Below, piece by piece: positions 49,947 through 58,874 of a DNA stretch of 64,000 nt. The notes below the pieces were generated by a model. The model made no database searches and had not been told where the DNA came from. It worked only from the letters and a program-made list of their open reading frames with translations. This DNA is from Deinococcus cellulosilyticus NBRC 106333 = KACC 11606 (GTDB lineage Bacteria; Deinococcota; Deinococci; Deinococcales; Deinococcaceae), in the NCBI RefSeq assembly GCF_007990775.1, contig NZ_BJXB01000029.1, positions 1 through 64,000 on the forward strand, in the 5' to 3' direction. Each line of letters begins with the position of its first letter. Within the stretch, counting starts at the first letter, position 1. The position numbers were made by a program, and so were the translations under genes.

Positions 49947-51140
49947 TTGATCAGACTGTGGATGTGTTTGCTGATGGCCTGTGGTGTCATCGCCCATGCT
50001 GAGGTGCTCAGTTTGCTTCCTGACACCCGTCCCCTGGCAGAAACCAGTGAGTACAAATCCGTGTATCAGCTGGGGCACCCCAAAGGCCTCGTGCGGTTAA
50101 AAGACATGGGGGACACCCTGATGGTGTCAAAATTCCTGCCCTCCACTGGACACTTTTCAACTCCTGCGCAGGTCTCCGGGAAACTCTACAGGGCCTACCC
50201 AACAGCACTGGTGCTGGAACGTGAAGGAGAGGGGGTGCTCCTTGACCCCTGGGACCTCAGCATTCTGGGATCACTCAAAACCACAGAACAAGAAACGCTG
50301 TGGGCAGAAGAAAAGGCAGGGTGGGTGGTGGTGTGGACAGAGCAGAAAGCGCTGGTGCTGGATGACCACCAGCGACTGTTGCCCGTGAAACTGCAAAGCT
50401 GTGGCCGCTGCTCTTTTTCCTTTTTGCAGGACCAGAAACACACCCTTCTGGTCCGTGGGTACACCGAGGTGAGTTCTGGTGCAGTGCAACACATCGATGA
50501 GCAATCTTACCTGCTGATCAACCCTGTGAATGGACAGCAGGTGCATGTCCCCAACCGTCCGGTGGCGTGGGTGGACAACCTGCTCTTCATGGAGGTGGTG
50601 CCTTCTCACAATGTGGGGGACCTGCAGTTCGAACTGACCAGTGTGGACACCGGGTTTGCTCCAGAAGTGTTTGGCAAGCCAGCACGCAAACTGCCTCGCC
50701 CAGAAGACTGGTTCGTGGTCTATCCATCGGACGATGGACAGATGCAGGTGGCTGCAGTGGCTTTCTTTCAAGAGCACTGGGCCCTTTTCCAGGGGCAGAC
50801 AGGTCCGCTGTATGGCACCCATCAGGATTTGACCCACCAGCAAGCCCTGCCCCTTCCCACGCCTGACCAGCTGGTGAAAACCCTCCCAGAAGCCGCTGTC
50901 TTGCAGGAGGTGTACCATCAGGCCGGACTGCTCAGCTTTGTGCAGTGCCCCTCGTCTGTGGTGGTGTTCGATGCCCTGTGGAAAACCCTTACGGTGTACC
51001 CTGAAAACAGCAAGAGAAGGGGATACGTCCTCTCTGATGAACCTTTGCTGGGCCAGCTGCGTTACCTGGATGCCTGCAGTGGGAATCCAAAGACCCTGTA
51101 CCTCAGTTCAGATCTGGGGGTCCTGCGTCTGCTCCTCTAA
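49947..51140 (+). CDS. Secreted or membrane-anchored protein of unknown function
   Basis: About 397 residues. TTG 49947 is proposed as start: GAGGAG lies 10 bases upstream and the product then begins with a clean signal peptide (IRLWMCLLMACGVIAHA with cleavage after AHA). An ATG at 49884 in frame would add a basic 21-residue lead. The mature part is beta-rich with many Val/Leu-Trp-Gly strands of 10 residues and repeated Asp-Gly turns, compatible with a beta-propeller, but no known repeat is recognised. It contains a CGRC pair (about 152-155). It is 68 bases downstream of the antitoxin-like gene and may be outside that operon. An envelope protein here is unexpected among intracellular defence genes. 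Confidence 0.7.
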   Translation: MIRLWMCLLMACGVIAHAEVLSLLPDTRPLAETSEYKSVYQLGHPKGLVRLKDMGDTLMVSKFLPSTGHFSTPAQVSGKLYRAYPTALVLEREGEGVLLDPWDLSILGSLKTTEQETLWAEEKAGWVVVWTEQKALVLDDHQRLLPVKLQSCGRCSFSFLQDQKHTLLVRGYTEVSSGAVQHIDEQSYLLINPVNGQQVHVPNRPVAWVDNLLFMEVVPSHNVGDLQFELTSVDTGFAPEVFGKPARKLPRPEDWFVVYPSDDGQMQVAAVAFFQEHWALFQGQTGPLYGTHQDLTHQQALPLPTPDQLVKTLPEAAVLQEVYHQAGLLSFVQCPSSVVVFDALWKTLTVYPENSKRRGYVLSDEPLLGQLRYLDACSGNPKTLYLSSDLGVLRLLL

Positions 51141-51311
51141 GAAATAAACGATTTAAAGGACAGATCAGTTTCTAGAAACATAAATGCTCCTGTGGCTTTT
51201 CGGAGCTTTCATGAACGATCTGAAGTGTCCGTCCCAGCACTGGCCCCTGGCTCTGACAGAGCCTACTGGAACGCAAGACTCTTGTGCTTCCCATCCTGAT
51301 ACCATCAAGTC

Positions 51312-52454
51312 ATGAACGCCCGCCGCACCCTGGCTTTCCTGCTCAGGCAGGAGACCAAGACCAACACCTACAAATTTGCCCTGGTGCGGGCGCTGAACGA
51401 TCTTGCCCTCGGGTACTGTGCCCTCAGGGTCCCAGAGCCTTACATTGCCATTCCCCTCAGGAAAATTGCTGAACTGTGGCTGTCGTATTACTGGGCGTTC
51501 TGTGACCCACAGAAACCTGTTTTGCAGGGACCTGTGACCGTGCGCGATGGCGTGGTCAGGCAGGACATCTCTTTTCGCAGGTCACTGACGGACCTCAGGC
51601 ATCTGGTGGAAAGCCATGGACTTCTGGGATCTGACCCGGCGGGAGGGTATCTGGTGCACCAGATGGTGCAGGTGGACGCCAGGCACACGGTTCCACGTCT
51701 TGCCCTCCTCTACCAGCAGGTTCTGAAGGACCTCATGGTGGCTGTCAAAAAGCCCATCGAATATTCTGGCGTGGGCGAGTCCCATTCGCTGTTCCTGAAG
51801 CCTGAGAAACTCAGGGGCCTCCAGCAGGTCACCCCATTCCCTGAAAGCCATCCCACGGACACCTGTGTTCCAGTGCCAGCAGAAATCTGGAGCGAGTTGC
51901 AGGAGAATTCCATCCTGATTGGAGCCCTCACCCTGCAGGAATGGGCAAAATTTGTGGGAGAAATGCGGCAGGAACCCTGCACCACCGGAGATGCGTTCAA
52001 CCTGCTGATGGTGACCCCAAGTGAAAGAACCAGCCTGTCTTACGAACGCAACCAGTTGAGGGTGCTGATGCTGGAAGGTCTGCTGGACCGCTGCCCCTGG
52101 TCCAGAAAACCTCTCAAACCCGATGATTTCGACGTGGATCACCTGATTCCCATGTCCATCTTGCCGATCAATGAGTGGTGGAACCTGCTGCCCGCAGACC
52201 CTCATTTCAACCGTCACGTGAAGCGGGACCGCATGGTGAACGTGCAGGATCAAGAAGTTGTCCAACGGCGGTTACAACACCTCTTTGAAGCGTACTGGGA
52301 AGGGGAAAACGTAAGCCGCCAGGTGGAACAAGATGCATTGAAACGCTTCGGGCTCACCCGCTGGGACACAGGCAGACTTGCCGCAGAAGTCACCCACATG
52401 AGTTTGCAGGTGGCGGACTTCCGGCAGGCAGAGCGCTTCAGGGTGCTGGTTTAG
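51312..52454 (+). CDS. HNH endonuclease
   Basis: 380 residues. N-terminal 200 residues are helical without recognised domain. The C-terminal nuclease (about 262-312) shows CPWSRKPLKPDDFDVDHLIP with the catalytic Asp-His, then NEWWNLLPADPHFNRHVKRDRM with Asn and a His-x-Lys-x-Asp ending, an HNH variant seen in restriction enzymes. The gene stands alone, convergent to the cysteine desulfurase of the sulfur-modification cluster. It could be a restriction nuclease that reads phosphorothioate or BREX marks, or an independent defence gene; it lacks an SBD/SRA domain that I can recognise. Confidence 0.82.
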   Translation: MNARRTLAFLLRQETKTNTYKFALVRALNDLALGYCALRVPEPYIAIPLRKIAELWLSYYWAFCDPQKPVLQGPVTVRDGVVRQDISFRRSLTDLRHLVESHGLLGSDPAGGYLVHQMVQVDARHTVPRLALLYQQVLKDLMVAVKKPIEYSGVGESHSLFLKPEKLRGLQQVTPFPESHPTDTCVPVPAEIWSELQENSILIGALTLQEWAKFVGEMRQEPCTTGDAFNLLMVTPSERTSLSYERNQLRVLMLEGLLDRCPWSRKPLKPDDFDVDHLIPMSILPINEWWNLLPADPHFNRHVKRDRMVNVQDQEVVQRRLQHLFEAYWEGENVSRQVEQDALKRFGLTRWDTGRLAAEVTHMSLQVADFRQAERFRVLV

Positions 52455-52496
52455 CGGTCAGCTTTCAGCCTTCAGCTGAAAACGTTGTCTGGGAAG

Positions 52497-52530
52497 TTCA
52501 CAGTTTACGGTGGACAGTTACAGCGAGCCA
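52497..52530 (-). repeat. Heptamer repeat CTGTnAA, copy 2
   Basis: On the minus strand the units CTGTAA, CTGTCCA, CCGTAAA and CTGTGAA follow each other, ending CTTCCC. It sits in the 88-base convergent gap between the HNH gene and the cysteine desulfurase gene. A related TCAGCTTT-type repetition precedes it. Confidence 0.75.
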
Positions 52531-52542
52531 GAACAGGTGATC

Positions 52543-53685
52543 TCAAAGAAGGGCTGAGCGGCCCAGCACCTCCATTTTCAGGGTTTCCACAAACCCCTCC
52601 ACCTCCTGAAATGAAGTGCTGCGGCCCAGCGAGATCCTCAGTGCCCGATAAGCCTCCTGCACCGTGTACCCCAGCGCCTGAATCACGTAAGAAGGCTCCA
52701 GTGCGCCGGTTCGACAGGCAGACCCATTACTGAGCGCATAATTTGCGAGGTGGGCAATCAGAACTTCGCTGTCCAGATCTGGCAACATGAGGTTCACAAC
52801 ACCGGGAAGCGAGTGAGCGGGATCACCATTGATTTTCAAGCCGAGTCCATGCATTTGAAAAAGCAGGTGAGACCTCAGGTTTGCAAGATGGGTGCGGATC
52901 TCTTCCCCTTCCAGACGGGTGATTTCTGCTGCCTTGCCCAGACCCACCACCCCGGGCACGTTGGTGGTTCCTGAGCGCAGGTTCCATTCCTGCCCTCCAC
53001 CGTAAATCAGGGGCTCGATGGGGATGCCGGCAGCCCCTCCCCGGATGAACAGGGCTCCCACGCCTTTCGGTCCATACAGCTTGTGCCCGCTGAGTGAAAG
53101 CAAATCCACATCCCAGTCGATCACGTCCAGCGGAAGTTGTCCCACATACTGCGTGGCGTCGGTGTGCATGTAGGCCCCAGATTCGTGGGCAAGTTCTGCG
53201 ATGGCAGGAATGTCCTGTAAAGTCCCGATTTCGTTGTTGGCGGCCTGCACACTGACCATCAAAACTTCGTCTGAAAGGTTGGCCCTGAGAACTTCGAGGT
53301 CCAGGCGGCCTGTGCGGGTGACGGGCAGGGGGATCAGCTCAAAGCCTTCACGGGCCAGAGGGGCAGCAAGGTTCAGAATGGCCTTGTGCTCGATGGTGGT
53401 GGTGAGGATCTTGCGGCGCTTCCCAGTGTGTTTTCTCGCCACCCCCAGCAGGGCCAGGTTGTTGCTCTCGCTGGCCCCACTGGTGAAGATGATTTCGCTG
53501 GCAAAGGCCCCGAGCAGTTCAGCCACCTGCTCACGGGCCGTTTCCACTGCTTTTTTGGCCTGCCTGCCTGCCATGTGCAGGGTGCTGGAAGGATTGGCGT
53601 ACTGCTCCGTGAAAAAGGGCAGCATCCTCTCCACCACCCTTTGATCACAGGGGGTGGAGGCACTGAAATCCAGGTAAACCGTCAC
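52543..53685 (-). CDS. dndA: Cysteine desulfurase, DndA/IscS-like
   Basis: 380-residue PLP enzyme that takes sulfur from cysteine and forms a persulfide, here for DNA phosphorothioation. PLP Lys202 is in SLSGHKLYGPKG, the PLP-phosphate site in TSGASESNN (68-76), the stacking His in TTTIEHKA, and the active Cys324 in SNGSACRTGALEPS. The start overlaps the DptH-like stop by 4 bases, so it is the last gene of the minus-strand operon. It belongs to the class I desulfurases that feed DndC. A housekeeping IscS role is less likely because no iscU or Fe-S assembly genes are nearby. Confidence 0.85.
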   Translation of the reverse strand: MTVYLDFSASTPCDQRVVERMLPFFTEQYANPSSTLHMAGRQAKKAVETAREQVAELLGAFASEIIFTSGASESNNLALLGVARKHTGKRRKILTTTIEHKAILNLAAPLAREGFELIPLPVTRTGRLDLEVLRANLSDEVLMVSVQAANNEIGTLQDIPAIAELAHESGAYMHTDATQYVGQLPLDVIDWDVDLLSLSGHKLYGPKGVGALFIRGGAAGIPIEPLIYGGGQEWNLRSGTTNVPGVVGLGKAAEITRLEGEEIRTHLANLRSHLLFQMHGLGLKINGDPAHSLPGVVNLMLPDLDSEVLIAHLANYALSNGSACRTGALEPSYVIQALGYTVQEAYRALRISLGRSTSFQEVEGFVETLKMEVLGRSALL

Positions 53686-56600
53686 AGGTCCCTCCTCATC
53701 GGGGACAGGAAGTCTTCCAGTTCTTCAGATGACATCAAGGGGGCCTGCAATCTGGTCACCTTGCCCGAAGCCTCCAGGTACAGCATGTCCCCATGGCCGA
53801 CCAGGTTTTCTGCTCCGGGCTGGTCCAGAATCACCCGGGAGTCGATGCTGGTGGTGACTTTCAGGGCGACCCGGGTGGGCAGGTTCGCTTTGAGGACGCC
53901 CGTCACCACATCGGTGCTGGGCCGCTGGGTGGCCAGAATCAGGTGCAGCCCCAGTGCGCGACCCACCTGGGCGAGGCTCATCAGGTCCTGCTCGAAAGCC
54001 TTGCGTTCTTTGTCGGGAATGACGGTCAGCAGCTGTGCGTACTCGTCGATCACTGCAACGACCATTGGGAGGGCCTCTTCTGGGAAACGACGGTTGAATT
54101 CCTGAATGTTGAAGACCCTGGCCTTCCCGATGATGTCCTGTCTGCGGGGCATTTCCTCATGGATCAGGGCAAGGAGTCTTTCCTGGGCGACCCGGGCATC
54201 GAGCAGGACCTTGCCCTCGTTCATCAGATGGGGCAGCCCTCCGAACATCGCAAAGTCGGTGCGTTTGGGGTCCACGATCATCAGTTGCAGCTGCTCGGGG
54301 GTGTGTTTGGCGGTCAGGCACACAAGCAGGTTGCGCAGAAAGACCGATTTCCCTGATCCGGTCACACCGGCAACCAGCAGGTGCGGGAAGGTGGCAAGGT
54401 CTGCAGTGACCATCTGCCCATCGGGTTTCTGTCCAAGGACCACCGGGAGGGTCCCAGGCTGACCTGAGGGCAAAGTTTCCAGCAAAGGCAAAAACGGAAT
54501 GGTTTCTTTTTCTGCTCTGGGAATGTCGATCCCAATGAAGTGCGTTGAGGGCACATTGTCGATGAAGGGGATGGAAGGCAGGGCCATTTCCCGCTGCAGG
54601 TTCACCGCCTGCTTCTGCAATTTGGCAAGGTCCTCTCCAGGGCGTAGGCGCACCTTGAAGCGCACGATGGCCGCGCCCACATCCGCCTCTTTGGGGTTCA
54701 CCGGGAACACCCCGAGGTTGTAGTCCCTTAAGAGGCGTTGCAGTTTGCGGGCCTGTTCTTCCAGCCACACCTGCAGGCGTTCCTGGGCAGGGTTCGGGGT
54801 GTCCTGCACCTCCTCCATTTTCACGACTTCAGGGGGAGGCATCACCATCACGGTGGTTTCACTGGCCCTGAAAGGTGCAGATGGCGTAGAGACAGCCTCA
54901 TGAACTGCAACTGGAATGGGGAGGGGGTCAGGTTCCCAGGCAGACTCTTCGACAGGTTCAGGCTCCACCTCGGGGGTCCGCTCCAGCCTTTCCCACAAAT
55001 GCTCTTCAATGTCGATGTTCCGGGTGGCGGCCATCTCACGCAGGGCTTCCCGGAGGGCCGTTCGGCTGTAATGGCGGGCTGTGAAGGTCACCCCGAGGGT
55101 GCTGGCCAGTTGTGTCTCGAAGTCCTGTTTCGAGGTCTTGAATTCTGCAAGTTTTGGGTTTCCAGGTCCGTTGTGGCAGAAAATCCAGGTCTGTCCCTGC
55201 ACTGAGAGTTCAAAGCGTCCGGTCCTCAGGGCCTCGCGGAAGTCCTCCCACAGGGAGAGTTCCCTGCCGGTGATTTCCATGTTGCCAGCGAGGGCCTGGT
55301 AAAGCTGGTTGTACCAGTACGCGTGATCCAGATGGACTTTCTGGGGCCGGAAGATCTGCAGGATGCGCTCAGTCCCACGGGCCACCTGCACCTCGGCGTC
55401 CCTGGCCTCCCGGTCAAAGTGGTCGGTGCTCACGCATTTGGTTTCCACCACCCGCATGGACAGTTTCACCTGTCTGTCCACAGTCTGGTGGAGCCGCACA
55501 TGCAGCAGATCAGGCATCTTGTCCCTGAACCAGTGCCTGAAGTCATCAAGGTACAGCCAGGTGTCGAGATGGATCTCCTCTGCGAGGCCGGCAAGCTCCT
55601 GTTCGATGCGGAATCGAGCGGTCACCAGTCCAATGATCTCGTTGAGGTACGCACCAGGGCCTGCAGCACGCAGCACGATGTCTCCGGACACATTGCGGGC
55701 ATAATCCACCATCGCTTCTGCAAGCTGGGTGAGGGTCCCTCTCTCGAAGCCAGAGAGCAACTGGTGCCCGAGGTTGCTCCCAAGCCTGCGGACCACCACG
55801 TCCCTGACCTGTCTGGAAGATGAAACGGTCATCTTGTGCTGTTTCAGTGGACCGAGGCCCAGCGAGTACCGGATCACCTGCACGGCCTGCGGGAAACCCC
55901 GTTCCAGCAGGTAGCGGTCCACAGTGGTGTCATAACACACCACCCAGTTGAAGTGCTCATGGAGCTGTTTCAGTTCAGTTTCCCAGTTTTCCAGGGTGAT
56001 GCGCAGCTGGAAATCCATGCCCTCTCCCCAGAGTTTGCCGCCCTTGCGGTGGACCAGATGCTGCATGCGGTAGAAATCCAGCAACAAAGCTGTTTTCCAG
56101 CGGGGGGTGAGCTGCACCTGCCGGTCCAGCTCGTCCCGGTTCACAGGCAGGGGCTGACTGGCAAACTGGGGGGCGTATCCAGAGAGGGCCAGGATTTCAG
56201 TGTCCTGGTCCTGAAGGTCTTCCACCTTCTGGCCTTTTTCGGAGAGCACATCGGCCAGGATGGCCAGATCGGTTTCGGTCAGGCCCTGCACGAGGTCCAG
56301 GAGAGGCCCTTGCACCACCCGCAGGTTCACTGCCGGGAAATAGCTGCCAGAGAGGGGAACCGTCTCCTCATCGTGTTCTGCGATCCACTCGTTCACCGCC
56401 TGATGGAGCCTCACCCCGTTGTCCAGGGTGTGCACGGTCAGGTTGAATTTCAGGTTCCATTTGCGTTTTTCGGAGAGCTTCAGGAGCTCATCTGCCAGCA
56501 CTCCGGGCAGGGCCGCATTGCTGCACTGCAAGAGGTAGATGTCCACCCCATCTCGCACAAAGGGGTAGGTTTCCAGGTAATCCTCGATCACCTTGATCAG

Positions 56601-58874
56601 GGAACGGGTCGCCATCATCGCATCCACACGGGTGTCCGAGCGCCGGGAAAGCCTCTCTCCCTGCAGGGGACTGTACAGCTCAAACCCCATATGTTCCTGC
56701 ATGGACACCAGATACTCCGAATTCAGCCTTCCTTCTGGCAGGTGGGCCAGCACTGCGGGTGAACTGGCTGAAGCGTGCAGGCGGTCCAGATCTTCCCTCA
56801 TCCCTTTGAAATCCACGGCCTCAACAGGCTTGTGGGGGTCAAGGAGCTTCCAGATCAGGGTGTGCAACTGCTGGTTTCTTTCCACCCACCAGTGGAGTTT
56901 TAAAGGGTGCAAAAAGGGCATCACCAGTTGCCCGCTGTGGTCCCTGAGTTCCACCATCCATGCCCGGTTGAGCCAGGGAAAAGCCTGACGGGAAGCCAGC
57001 GTGTGGCGCGACAGGTGCAAAATGGACAGGCTGAGGAGCGTTTCGTAAGCTTCCAGCAGGCGGTACACATTGATGCGCCTGAGGCCCGACTGCAAAGTCA
57101 GGCCCACAAAAGCCTTCCACTGGTCGAGCAGGTGCAACATGGCGTCCTGCAGGTCCACAGCCCCGGCATTGTGCATGCCGTAATGCTTTCCGAGCACCTC
57201 CTGCACAAAAGGCTGGTCGATGGACGTCCCGCTGGAAGCGTAATTTCCCAGGCTTTTCAGGGGAGACTCCAGGTCGATGCCCTGTCCACCCGTCGTTCTG
57301 GGCACGGTGTAGGTCGGAATGAACTGCTGCTGGTGCTCAATGATGTGCAGCAGTTGCCCGTGGGTGGTGGCATTCACATCGTCTGGCTCGTACACCCACA
57401 CCAGATCCATGGTCTGCCCTTTTTCCCCACCTGGACCTTTCACCTCCACCTTGAACAGCAGTTCAGAACGGGGAGGTTCCGGATCTTTGGGATCGAGTTC
57501 CTCATTCCAGACCGGGGTGATGTCCCAGAGGGCTCCCAGATCCCAGGTGATCGCAGGCAAAGCCTCGTGGATGTTCCCGTACAGGGCACGGAACGCCTGC
57601 AAGGCCCGTCTGGAGGGTTCCTTCTTGCCTTTTTCGGGTTTGAAGGAGATTTTGAGGGTCAGGTTCTCCCCGTCCGTCCGGTCTGTGGGGTCGAGCAGCT
57701 CCATTGCACAGCGGGCCACCTCAATGGGAAAATCACGCCCCTCCCGTTTGCGGGTGCCCCGCTCCTTGCGCAGGGCCTGCAGGATTTTTCTGTCCAGCAC
57801 ATCTGCCAGATCGTCCAGCACCTGTTCGATGTCCTCGACCTGTGGTGTTTTGCCATCCATGAGGTCCTGAAGCATGTTTTTCAGGGCCTCGCTCTGGCTT
57901 TCAATCCGCACGTCCCGTCCGGTGAGGGCCAGTTCAATGTCTTCTGCAAGGTTTTTCCGTGCGTCTTTCTTGCTGATCTTCGCCCGTTTTGAGAGGGCAA
58001 ACTGCACCTCGTCCCAGTCGAGCTGCAAGGCCCTGAGCAGGTCTTCTCCATGCAAGGGCTCGGCCAGAAAGCGACGCAGGGTCTCCGCTTTCTGCTGCGG
58101 GGTGAGGCCTCCAGATGCACTTTCGTCCTCAAAATTGAACTGGTTGTCCTCGATCAGCTCCAGGTAGGTTTTCTGCTTGCTGGGCTCGATGTGCTCACTA
58201 CCCAGCGAAGCCACCTGCAGAATGCTTTTCAGGAGCCGGTCCTGTTTTGCGGTGCCGATCACTTCACTCTGGCCCTCACAGCGGAACAGTCCCAGGTGGG
58301 GCAGGGCACGGGTGATGGCTTTTTTCAGCTTCAATCCGGGGTTTTGTGCAAGGAGGTCATTCACCTCGGTCAGGAAACGGGCAAGGTCGCGCAGTTGTGG
58401 CTTGCGTAAAGTTTCCAGCCGGGACAGAAACGTGGTCATCAGGGCCCAGTCTTCCGGTGCAAGCTGGTGGCCCGTGAAAGCCGCCTCAAAAAGTTGCCTG
58501 AGTCCGCCATCGTTTTTGCTGGAGGTCAGGGCTGCCTCATCGATGGTGAAGATGTTTTTCAGGCTCTGCGCGTCCGAGGTGGGGACGTTCATGATGAGCA
58601 GCAGCACTTCGTCTTCCTCAACGTGGTTGCGGTACCAGGTCGCCGAGCGGTTCTCTTCCACTGCCTGACGTTCAAAACCCCTGACCGGGCTGGTGGTCCT
58701 CACCTGAATGCGTTTTCCACCCAGCTGAAATCCAGTGCTGGAGAGGGCCTGCAGCAGTTCCAGGTAAGTGCTGTCGTCAAAGCCTTCGATTTTGATGAAA
58801 CCTCTGGCTTTGCTCTGCGCTGAAACCACCTGATGCTCGATGGCTTTCACAAGGGCACGGGTGATGGTGTTCAT
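53682..58874 (-). CDS. dptH: DptH-like restriction protein with C-terminal FtsK/SpoIIIE translocase
   Basis: 1,730 residues. The C-terminal 260 residues are an FtsK/SpoIIIE-type DNA pump: VAGVTGSGKS (Walker A near 1500-1507), IVDPKRTDFAMF, MVVAVIDEYAQLL (Walker B) and LATQRPSTDVVTGVLKAN, all diagnostic. A Pro/Glu linker (about 1280-1400) separates it from a 1,270-residue N-terminal region with no recognised motif, mostly helical. This layout and its position between DptG- and DptF-like genes and a cysteine desulfurase fit DptH (DndH) of the phosphorothioation-dependent restriction complex, which attacks DNA lacking the sulfur mark. It overlaps its neighbours by 4 bases at both ends. Confidence 0.78.
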   Translation of the reverse strand: MNTITRALVKAIEHQVVSAQSKARGFIKIEGFDDSTYLELLQALSSTGFQLGGKRIQVRTTSPVRGFERQAVEENRSATWYRNHVEEDEVLLLIMNVPTSDAQSLKNIFTIDEAALTSSKNDGGLRQLFEAAFTGHQLAPEDWALMTTFLSRLETLRKPQLRDLARFLTEVNDLLAQNPGLKLKKAITRALPHLGLFRCEGQSEVIGTAKQDRLLKSILQVASLGSEHIEPSKQKTYLELIEDNQFNFEDESASGGLTPQQKAETLRRFLAEPLHGEDLLRALQLDWDEVQFALSKRAKISKKDARKNLAEDIELALTGRDVRIESQSEALKNMLQDLMDGKTPQVEDIEQVLDDLADVLDRKILQALRKERGTRKREGRDFPIEVARCAMELLDPTDRTDGENLTLKISFKPEKGKKEPSRRALQAFRALYGNIHEALPAITWDLGALWDITPVWNEELDPKDPEPPRSELLFKVEVKGPGGEKGQTMDLVWVYEPDDVNATTHGQLLHIIEHQQQFIPTYTVPRTTGGQGIDLESPLKSLGNYASSGTSIDQPFVQEVLGKHYGMHNAGAVDLQDAMLHLLDQWKAFVGLTLQSGLRRINVYRLLEAYETLLSLSILHLSRHTLASRQAFPWLNRAWMVELRDHSGQLVMPFLHPLKLHWWVERNQQLHTLIWKLLDPHKPVEAVDFKGMREDLDRLHASASSPAVLAHLPEGRLNSEYLVSMQEHMGFELYSPLQGERLSRRSDTRVDAMMATRSLIKVIEDYLETYPFVRDGVDIYLLQCSNAALPGVLADELLKLSEKRKWNLKFNLTVHTLDNGVRLHQAVNEWIAEHDEETVPLSGSYFPAVNLRVVQGPLLDLVQGLTETDLAILADVLSEKGQKVEDLQDQDTEILALSGYAPQFASQPLPVNRDELDRQVQLTPRWKTALLLDFYRMQHLVHRKGGKLWGEGMDFQLRITLENWETELKQLHEHFNWVVCYDTTVDRYLLERGFPQAVQVIRYSLGLGPLKQHKMTVSSSRQVRDVVVRRLGSNLGHQLLSGFERGTLTQLAEAMVDYARNVSGDIVLRAAGPGAYLNEIIGLVTARFRIEQELAGLAEEIHLDTWLYLDDFRHWFRDKMPDLLHVRLHQTVDRQVKLSMRVVETKCVSTDHFDREARDAEVQVARGTERILQIFRPQKVHLDHAYWYNQLYQALAGNMEITGRELSLWEDFREALRTGRFELSVQGQTWIFCHNGPGNPKLAEFKTSKQDFETQLASTLGVTFTARHYSRTALREALREMAATRNIDIEEHLWERLERTPEVEPEPVEESAWEPDPLPIPVAVHEAVSTPSAPFRASETTVMVMPPPEVVKMEEVQDTPNPAQERLQVWLEEQARKLQRLLRDYNLGVFPVNPKEADVGAAIVRFKVRLRPGEDLAKLQKQAVNLQREMALPSIPFIDNVPSTHFIGIDIPRAEKETIPFLPLLETLPSGQPGTLPVVLGQKPDGQMVTADLATFPHLLVAGVTGSGKSVFLRNLLVCLTAKHTPEQLQLMIVDPKRTDFAMFGGLPHLMNEGKVLLDARVAQERLLALIHEEMPRRQDIIGKARVFNIQEFNRRFPEEALPMVVAVIDEYAQLLTVIPDKERKAFEQDLMSLAQVGRALGLHLILATQRPSTDVVTGVLKANLPTRVALKVTTSIDSRVILDQPGAENLVGHGDMLYLEASGKVTRLQAPLMSSEELEDFLSPMRRDL

